Shown piece after piece: positions 58,220 through 64,000 of a DNA stretch of 64,000 bases (positions within the stretch are counted from its first letter, which is position 1; each line of letters opens with the position of its first letter). The stretch comes from Schaedlerella arabinosiphila (GTDB lineage: Bacteria; Bacillota; Clostridia; Lachnospirales; Lachnospiraceae). The DNA lies in assembly GCF_003885045.1 (NCBI RefSeq), contig NZ_RHJS01000002.1, forward strand, positions 2,418,001 through 2,482,000. The letters are read 5' to 3'. The notes under the pieces were generated by a model, which worked only from the letters and a program-made list of their open reading frames with translations, was not told the origin of the DNA and did no database searches. The position numbers were made by a program, and so were the translations under genes.

Positions 58220-58591
58220 GATTCTTTATCCTCTCCTGCTCTCTTTGCATACCTCTTCAAATAGGACATCTGCCAGGAAATATACGTTTTACATCCAATG
58301 TCTAATCTCTTCTCTGTCACTCCATTGGCATTTAACGGTTTATACCGCTTCATCTACAGATAGGATTTTTTCAGCTTAACAGCAAGCTTCACTGATTTTG
58401 TTGGACCACTTGTGGTAAATACAGCCGCATGTTTTCCATTTAAATCCCAGCCATCTAACAGAGTCAGAACCACATTTGGCGTAACTCTGCACCAGAGCAG
58501 ATAACATTCCTCAAAAGTGATAACTTCCAATCATCTGTCTTAGTTGAAATCTACTCACCCTTCCTACTTTAATTCTTCATAATCTTTTTCT
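58220..58591. other. intergenic stretch with a gene remnant
   Basis: No intact gene. A decayed frame lies at 58354-58530 (listed separately). Composition turns AT-rich toward the right. Confidence 0.5.
58354..58530 (-). pseudogene. possible flavodoxin-like C-terminal remnant
   Basis: An open frame without a start, ending at TAG 58354-58356, reads VVLTLLDGWDLNGKHAAVFT then TSGPTKSVKLAVKLKKS. The LDGWDLNGK...FTTSG pattern recalls the end of flavodoxin/NADPH-dependent FMN reductase domains. Only about 55 codons remain. Confidence 0.4.
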
Positions 58592-61500
58592 TTACTCTAT
58601 ATTTTCAAACGCTATATCTTCACCAAAAAGTTCTTCCATGACTTTTTTCCAAGCAGTATTATATGCAATAAGCAAATTACTATAGTACTTTTTCTTCAAT
58701 TCTCCATCTAATATATTTTTCTCTAACTCTAATGCTTCCTCATCTGTTCTTGCCAAAAACGGAATATACAAATAATTTGTTTTAGATAATTCAAGGATAA
58801 TAGGAACTACAAAATCATCATTCACATAATATCTAAGAAGCGATGCAAAATTTATATTTCTTATCTTTGTGTATGTAGCCATTTTACGAAAAAACAAATC
58901 ATCACATAATAGAGTCGCCTTTTCTCTAGCTGCCAGAATAAATGCATCCAAATGAATTAAGTGCAAACGTAATGCTGCTATAAACTGCTCTCCATTTATA
59001 TCTTTTCCTATTGTGAATCCAATTCTTTCGTCATCGGAAATTACCATAGTTTCACATTCCGTACAAAAATCAATAATTCTTTCCCAAATTTCTACATAAG
59101 ACAAATTATCTTCAATTAAAGTAAGCTGATTATCTATATTAACCAACCTTCCACCCGACATGAGATTTGTCTCCTTTGCCTTGCTATATCTTTCTGCAAA
59201 GAAATCCATATATGATTCTGGTAAGATCAAACTATCTTTTACTGCATTTAGTAGATTCAACAGGTTCATAGAGCTTAATAATACCATTGTTGACAAGGCT
59301 GGAACATATTTTTGATTTTCCTCATTCTCATACGTTGGATATCCCGTATAAAATGCTTGATCCTTTGCGTGTAATAGCATATTTAATGCATCAACATATC
59401 TGTCATAGTCACCGTTTATGAATGAATCAATTGGCAATCCTGTTTCATTTTCCTTAAAATGATAGAAATTCAGCAATGATTCTGTTTGCTCTGTTCTATC
59501 TGTTATTGACTTTATTTTTTCTAACAATTCTTCGGGCTTTTCTGAAGATAATACCAAAACAGTCCCATCAAATTTGTCTGGATGCTGATTTATCTTTTTA
59601 AAAATAAATCCTACAGCAAAATCAGCTCTCGAACATATCTTTATAACTTTAAAGTTAATTCCATCAATTTTTATTACCTGCCTTAACCCACTACCCTGAA
59701 TTTTTAAAAACAAGGGATCGCTTGATGTTATATGTTCGACATCCATGCTTCGATTATTTATATCAGTAAACTCAGTTTCCGAATCAAGACATAATACCTT
59801 AATTTCAGGATGTCGAGAATCCACAGGATTATTTTCTTCAAGAGTAACCACTGAATTCCCTTTTACTCTTTTTAATTCACTCTCATCATGGTATCTATTG
59901 AGTTTTTGATTATAATACCCAAAATAACTTTTATATATTTCATAATCCACTGTATCATTCAAGTAATAAAGTGCTTTATAAGCATATAGATCAGCCTCCT
60001 CTGTTTTTCCTAAACGTAACATTGCAGAAGCCACTGCCATACAATAGTCTGGTTTTGTAGAATTACTCAATATACTTATATATGGAGCATATGCATCGTA
60101 ATCTGCCTTATTTCTTTCAAAAAGCATAGCAATTATATTCCTAGCTAAACCGTCTTCTTTTGTAATTTCAAAAAGCTCTTTCGCATACTTTAGCATACTG
60201 AATCGTTTTTCTTTCGCTCCAGCACACAAATATTTAATTTGTAAAAATTCTCGTCTGAATACATCAGCCTCCAAGAACCGATTGGCAATCTGTTCAGATA
60301 CCTCTAATTGCTGAGACTTAATTAATGCTTTATTATGGTGGATAAATTCTTTATTACAGATTGCAAATGTAACATTATATATTTCTTTTACAACATACCG
60401 ATTTAGCCTTTTTAAATCTGAAACTGTCTTTATCACATCATAAATGTGCTCTACATCTTCACCTATAGATAATATAGACAATATTTCAGCTTTTTCCAAA
60501 AGTCCAAGGTTCTTTAAATATTCTCCATTAAGATATCTTTTCAATTCTGGCACTATAAATGTTTGTATATACTCCTTTTTGCAAGTTCCAAAAGCAATAT
60601 CAATAATTCCGGGAAAATTTCCCCGTACTTCATCAATAAACTTTTTCAGAACTTCCTCAAAATTATCATTTTCAACATAAAACAACGCTGTCAGATATAG
60701 ACTTTTTAATTTGGTATTAAGTATTGGCAAATCAAGACTTCTATATAATGCTACTGCTTCAGAATAATCCCCTTTTGAAATCTTACATATCAAATATCTG
60801 CACGCAATATTTGCATCTTTTTTCCAAGCCAACTCAGAATATATTTGTTCAGCAGAATCTATATTCCCATTAGATTCTACACAAAGAGCATAAAAATATT
60901 TGACTACAGAATCATTCTTTACCTCTTCAGAAAACTCCTGAAATCGATCTATTACATCTTCTAAGTATTTCTTTTCAATAATACCCAGATTATATGCCGT
61001 TTCCAAATAAAGTATAGCAACAAGATTCTTATTATCTTTATATTGTTTATTATCTTTCAATGAATCAAGCTGTTTTATTAACTCAATCTGTCTGTCTTTT
61101 AACTCATAGTTTCCTTCTCTCCAACTACAATTAATACTCTTCATTTCTGCAAAGACAGAATACAAAAGAATGTTTTCCTTTCGTGTCTTTTGGTAAAGAC
61201 TTTTTAGCATATCGGTTGCAGAAACATACTGTTGTAAATTAAATAGCGCTAATCCATAATACTGTTTTACTGCATCAACTATCTCAGGACTTGTATCATC
61301 AACTATTTCTTGGCAAAGTTCTATTACCGCCTCCCATAATTGAGCAGAAAACATTTTATCTAAAGTTATTATCTGAACTTCTATACAATGGCTGGCAAAT
61401 TTATAAGCCCCTATTGGGCAAGGATTTGCATAGTATTCAATTAAATACTTTAATTCATCTTTTAAATCATCTGTAAGTTCATCTGTTTCAGTTTCAACAT

Positions 61501-62290
61501 TATTACCATCATGTAAATTTGCAATGTTCCTGTAAAATAATAACTTTTCAGTCCCTTCAATCCCACTGATTTCGTATGAGAATATCTTATCCAATTGCTC
61601 GCTAAGTTTTTCTAAATTCATTTCCAAAATGAACGACTTGCAAAGCTCTATTTTCTCTTGAACAAAACTCTGAAGCAGTCTTGGAACAATTACTTGTTTT
61701 TTTAACTGTATCGGACAAACTGTACATCCTGTTACTTTCTCTCCATTATTTACTATAATTTCAGTATGCGTTTGACATAGAGATACATCATTAGGTCGTT
61801 TTCGTGGTAAAAAGAAATAATTAGCAATTTCTTTGTATTTCGATATCAAATCAAGAACTTCTGAATTTGATATTGGATATAATTCTATACCTGCCTTCAT
61901 TAAAATAGCTTCTGCTTCCTTATATCCCTTTGTAGTTTTTGTTAATGTTTTATTACAGAATAAGTATATTAAATCCAGTTCACTACTATAATACTTCACA
62001 GCTTGCCGAAATGATTCTTTAATTTGGGAGTAGCTTATTTTACCTTCAAAATATTTTGACTGAAAACTAATTTTACGCTGTTTAGTTCCATCTTTATGTG
62101 GTGGCTCTAAAATCGGCAACACTTCCACACCGGGGTTATTGTGATCCGAATGTGGAATTCTACTATTTTTTAAAAACTCAAAGGTAAATAACCGCCTTGA
62201 CATGTCCTCGAAAGCGCCTGTTGCATTATCATTACACATAGCAAATTGTGCCCATGTAATATTAGGATAATGCTTTTCTCCCCTTATCAT
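58592..62290 (-). CDS. large multidomain protein: Mrr-like nuclease, TPR region, GreA/B-C-like barrel, PIN-like domain
   Basis: 1,232 residues from ATG 62290 (AAGGAGAG upstream). Numbers below are from the TTG two codons earlier. Residues 15-115 look like an Mrr-type PD-(D/E)xK domain: WAQFAMCNDNATGAFEDMSR with Glu30, NNPGVEVLP with Glu58, and RKISFQSKYF with the Q-x-K motif (79-81). About 260-820 is a helical-repeat (TPR-like) region. About 845-890, HITSSDPLFLKIQGSGLRQV then INFKVIKI, matches the C-terminal barrel of GreA/GreB. From about 997 to 1150, PALSTMVLLSSMNLLNLLNA ... LDAFILAAREKATLLCDDLF resembles a PIN domain, although the first usual Asp is replaced. This layout is that of a sensor-effector conflict protein. 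It stands alone, in AT-rich DNA. Confidence 0.65.
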   Translation of the reverse strand: MIRGEKHYPNITWAQFAMCNDNATGAFEDMSRRLFTFEFLKNSRIPHSDHNNPGVEVLPILEPPHKDGTKQRKISFQSKYFEGKISYSQIKESFRQAVKYYSSELDLIYLFCNKTLTKTTKGYKEAEAILMKAGIELYPISNSEVLDLISKYKEIANYFFLPRKRPNDVSLCQTHTEIIVNNGEKVTGCTVCPIQLKKQVIVPRLLQSFVQEKIELCKSFILEMNLEKLSEQLDKIFSYEISGIEGTEKLLFYRNIANLHDGNNVETETDELTDDLKDELKYLIEYYANPCPIGAYKFASHCIEVQIITLDKMFSAQLWEAVIELCQEIVDDTSPEIVDAVKQYYGLALFNLQQYVSATDMLKSLYQKTRKENILLYSVFAEMKSINCSWREGNYELKDRQIELIKQLDSLKDNKQYKDNKNLVAILYLETAYNLGIIEKKYLEDVIDRFQEFSEEVKNDSVVKYFYALCVESNGNIDSAEQIYSELAWKKDANIACRYLICKISKGDYSEAVALYRSLDLPILNTKLKSLYLTALFYVENDNFEEVLKKFIDEVRGNFPGIIDIAFGTCKKEYIQTFIVPELKRYLNGEYLKNLGLLEKAEILSILSIGEDVEHIYDVIKTVSDLKRLNRYVVKEIYNVTFAICNKEFIHHNKALIKSQQLEVSEQIANRFLEADVFRREFLQIKYLCAGAKEKRFSMLKYAKELFEITKEDGLARNIIAMLFERNKADYDAYAPYISILSNSTKPDYCMAVASAMLRLGKTEEADLYAYKALYYLNDTVDYEIYKSYFGYYNQKLNRYHDESELKRVKGNSVVTLEENNPVDSRHPEIKVLCLDSETEFTDINNRSMDVEHITSSDPLFLKIQGSGLRQVIKIDGINFKVIKICSRADFAVGFIFKKINQHPDKFDGTVLVLSSEKPEELLEKIKSITDRTEQTESLLNFYHFKENETGLPIDSFINGDYDRYVDALNMLLHAKDQAFYTGYPTYENEENQKYVPALSTMVLLSSMNLLNLLNAVKDSLILPESYMDFFAERYSKAKETNLMSGGRLVNIDNQLTLIEDNLSYVEIWERIIDFCTECETMVISDDERIGFTIGKDINGEQFIAALRLHLIHLDAFILAAREKATLLCDDLFFRKMATYTKIRNINFASLLRYYVNDDFVVPIILELSKTNYLYIPFLARTDEEALELEKNILDGELKKKYYSNLLIAYNTAWKKVMEELFGEDIAFENIE

Positions 62291-62296
62291 GCACAA

Positions 62297-62493
62297 ATCT
62301 CTCCTTCCTAAAATCTTAAATCCTTTCTTCCTTTGGTAATTCCTATAATAAAAAACGTCTGAATGCTTCTCCCCACCCGTTTATAGTTTTTATTATAAGA
62401 TTACCTTATTCAAAATGCAACAGCATTACAAACCTATCCTCACTTCGGTTTCCATTTTCCATTCTTCCTGAACCTAGAGCATTGCTAAAGTTC
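62297..62493. other. intergenic stretch, no gene
   Basis: About 200 AT-rich bases with TATAAT-like words on the minus strand but no clear -35. A 12-bp palindrome GTTCTTAAGAAC (62490-62501) overlaps the next stop codon. Confidence 0.4.
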
Positions 62494-62976
62494 TTAAGAA
62501 CAACAAGTCTTCGCAGCTTCAGCAATAACCTCAATTTCTTTCCCATCCAGATATAGATGGAATTTCTCTACATCATCTTTAATATTACAGTCCTCCATAT
62601 ACTCTTCCGTACGGAACTCAATCTCACAAACCTGCCTGCCTTTTTCCAAATCCTTCCGGTTTAAATATACGGTGATGCAAAGCCCTGACGGATACCCGTT
62701 TATATCTGTAGAAAACCGGATTGTATGGAACGAATTTTCCCGGCACATCTGGATGACCTTTCGGGCAAATGCTTCCTTATCGTTAAGTCGGTCACTGTTT
62801 GCTACTACTTTTAAATACTGCCAGTTATTGCTGGACACACTGCTGAGTGCATCCGGGATTCCTGAATGGCTTTCTTTCCATTCACTCGAATCCTGCCTGC
62901 CATAACAGAACATGCCTGCCACCCATAAAATCAACAGCGCAGCTTCTAAGAATCGTTTCCATTTGTTCATTTCCAT
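62494..62976 (-). CDS. small membrane-anchored or secreted protein
   Basis: 160 residues. An N-terminal helix (KRFLEAALLILWVAGMFCYG) could be a membrane anchor or a signal peptide; the Cys in it is not in a clear lipobox. The rest looks like a small alpha/beta domain (FHTIRFSTDINGYPSGLCIT then VCEIEFRTEEYMEDCNI). No family recognised. GGAGG is 4 nt before the ATG; a second ATG two codons later is possible. Confidence 0.6.
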   Translation of the reverse strand: MEMNKWKRFLEAALLILWVAGMFCYGRQDSSEWKESHSGIPDALSSVSSNNWQYLKVVANSDRLNDKEAFARKVIQMCRENSFHTIRFSTDINGYPSGLCITVYLNRKDLEKGRQVCEIEFRTEEYMEDCNIKDDVEKFHLYLDGKEIEVIAEAAKTCCS

Positions 62977-63105
62977 GATTCCTCCAATCTCTTCTTTACA
63001 TAGACTTGCTTCATAGAATGGAAATCAATCTTATTCTGGTGCTGCTCATTATAACTCCCTGCACTATTTATAAATCTGTCTGATAAACTCTATGTGAACA
63101 GTAAT

Positions 63106-63522
63106 TTATTTTCTTTCATTGCAGGTATCCCCAATAATCTTTCTTACCTCAGACATATAATATCTAAGTGTCTGGAAATAATCAGGATATTTTTCTTCCG
63201 AAAGCTCGTCATCCATTTCCGAAATTGATTTATAATCATCTGAACAGATTGGAGGATGATTCTTCATGTACCACTGCCACCTGAGATTTTCCATTAAACT
63301 GTCTGCCATTTCTAAAGGAGAGGTAAAATATTTATGAAACGATAACCTGCTTATTACCGTTTCACTGTCCTTTTCAGGCAAATATTCTCCAAGAATCGCT
63401 ACATATCCCAATCCCGGAAATTTGATAATATGATAGTCTTCTGATTCTTTCAGAATGTCTTCAAACAATACCAGCAGCCTTTTGAATTGCATTTCAATGG
63501 TTCCGTCTTCACTTCTACACAT
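63106..63522 (-). CDS. unknown protein
   Basis: 138 residues, soluble, helical at both ends (MQFKRLLVLFEDILKESEDY; FQTLRYYMSEVRKIIGDTCN) with a beta-like middle (IIKFPGLGYVAILGEYLPEK). AAGGAA precedes the ATG. Not recognised. It is divergent from the duplicated HTH genes and may share their control region. Confidence 0.6.
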   Translation of the reverse strand: MCRSEDGTIEMQFKRLLVLFEDILKESEDYHIIKFPGLGYVAILGEYLPEKDSETVISRLSFHKYFTSPLEMADSLMENLRWQWYMKNHPPICSDDYKSISEMDDELSEEKYPDYFQTLRYYMSEVRKIIGDTCNERK

Positions 63523-63548
63523 TGCTAAATTCCTTTCAATTGATGATT

Positions 63549-63620
63549 GTTTCTATTTAGTGACATTATTGGCAAGTTTTAAAAATATACTAAAGATTAG
63601 TAAGTTTCTAACCAGTCACA
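63549..63620 (+). promoter_or_regulatory. repeated operator before the first HTH copy
   Basis: Two related 17-mers, GTTTCTATTTAGTGACA (63549-63565) and GTTTCTAACCAGTCACA (63604-63620), flank TATACT (63586-63591). The first gene follows 18 bp later behind AAGGAGG. Confidence 0.65.
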
Positions 63621-63638
63621 CAAGGAGGGAAAACAAGT

Positions 63639-63869
63639 ATGCAATGGATTTTGAACGATATCCCTTTAGGTCGGAATATCCAAACAATTAGAATGGAAAG
63701 GAAAATGACACAAATGCAAGTCGTAGAAAAAATGCAGTTAATAGGAAGTACCATGTCCCGCAGCACCTACGCAAATATTGAGTCAGGGAGGAGAAACATC
63801 AAGGCAAGTGATTTAAAAGCTCTGCAAACCATATTTGATGTTGATTTTGCTGAATTTTTTAAAGATTAA
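63639..63869 (+). CDS. small XRE-type HTH protein, first tandem copy
   Basis: 76 residues, a bare HTH domain: MQWILNDIPLGRNIQTIRME, MTQMQVVEKMQLIGSTMSRS, then TYANIESGRRNIKASDLKAL. AAGGAGGG precedes the ATG. A second gene opening MQWIIRDIP starts 104 bp after its stop with the same upstream repeats, so this is a tandem duplication. Probably self-regulating. Confidence 0.8.
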   Translation: MQWILNDIPLGRNIQTIRMERKMTQMQVVEKMQLIGSTMSRSTYANIESGRRNIKASDLKALQTIFDVDFAEFFKD

Positions 63870-63886
63870 ACTTTTTCTTTGCGATT

Positions 63887-63956
63887 GTTTCCATCTAGTG
63901 ACAATCATACCATAAAAATCAAGTATACTCAATCAAAAAGTTTCTAATCAGTCACA
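63887..63956 (+). promoter_or_regulatory. repeated operator before the second HTH copy
   Basis: GTTTCCATCTAGTGACA (63887-63903) and GTTTCTAATCAGTCACA (63940-63956) flank TATACT (63924-63929). The 21-bp step from the first repeat to the -10 is the same as in the first copy. Confidence 0.65.
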
Positions 63957-63973
63957 ACTAGAGGGGTACTGCC

Positions 63974-64000
63974 ATGCAATGGATTATACGGGACATTCCG
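63974..64000 (+). CDS. small XRE-type HTH protein, second tandem copy, cut by window end
   Basis: Nine codons, MQWIIRDIP, are visible. They match the first copy (MQWILNDIP) at seven of nine positions, and the upstream DNA is duplicated as well. GAGGGG precedes the ATG. Confidence 0.6.

Overview
The window is chromosomal DNA of a Gram-positive anaerobe of the Clostridia, most like a gut Lachnospiraceae. The signs are a pyruvate:ferredoxin oxidoreductase, the plsX-acpP-rnc-smc-ftsY order, a CIRCE-controlled hrcA-grpE-dnaK-dnaJ operon, the holA-lepA-hemW order, and strong AGGAGG ribosome sites. No rRNA, tRNA or CRISPR array was seen.

Core part, about 1-31,490, fairly GC-rich. On the minus strand are nifJ (cut by the window edge), a threonine ammonia-lyase, then ftsY, smc, rnc, acpP and plsX. 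They are followed by a three-gene ABC-2 exporter with a divergent NarL-type two-component system. The response regulator of that pair is out of frame at a run of nine G. A glycogen debranching enzyme (plus strand) meets dnaJ at a shared terminator. The heat-shock operon, a pair of short chromate-transporter halves, an M20 peptidase, hemW, lepA, holA and a HicB-like gene follow. The core ends in comEC, which has lost its 5' part at about 31,490.

Accessory part, about 31,490 to the window end, is a mosaic. (a) 31.5-37.4 kb is very AT-rich. It holds an orphan plus-strand gene and a four-gene minus-strand operon: an S66 peptidase of the MccF/LD-carboxypeptidase family with its Ser-Glu-His triad intact, a membrane-anchored alpha/alpha-toroid protein, a stand-alone AsnRS-like catalytic domain, and a small unknown protein. 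A good sigma-70-type promoter precedes the operon, and a 172-bp MITE-like element sits beside that promoter. (b) 37.6-38.3 kb is a decayed DDE transposase. (c) 38.7-45.4 kb is a Tn554-like module of three tyrosine recombinases and a TnpC-like protein, with two HTH regulators. (d) 45.7-58.2 kb is a long minus-strand block of plasmid/ICE-type genes: a PP-loop PAPS-reductase-like protein, DUF5688, PcfJ-like and PcfK-like proteins, many small unknowns, NERD, macro domain and a small peptide deformylase. (e) 58.6-62.3 kb is one AT-rich gene for a 1,232-residue protein that reads as Mrr-like nuclease, TPR region, GreA/B-C-like barrel and PIN-like domain, which is the layout of a conflict or defence protein. 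(f) 62.5-64 kb has two small unknowns and a tandemly duplicated HTH gene, each copy behind the same repeated operator.

The two best candidates for undescribed biology are the S66 peptidase/toroid/AsnRS-like operon, which suggests making, sensing or resisting an aminoacyl-nucleotide compound, and the nuclease-TPR-PIN protein. All functional statements come from reading motifs by eye; no database search was run.
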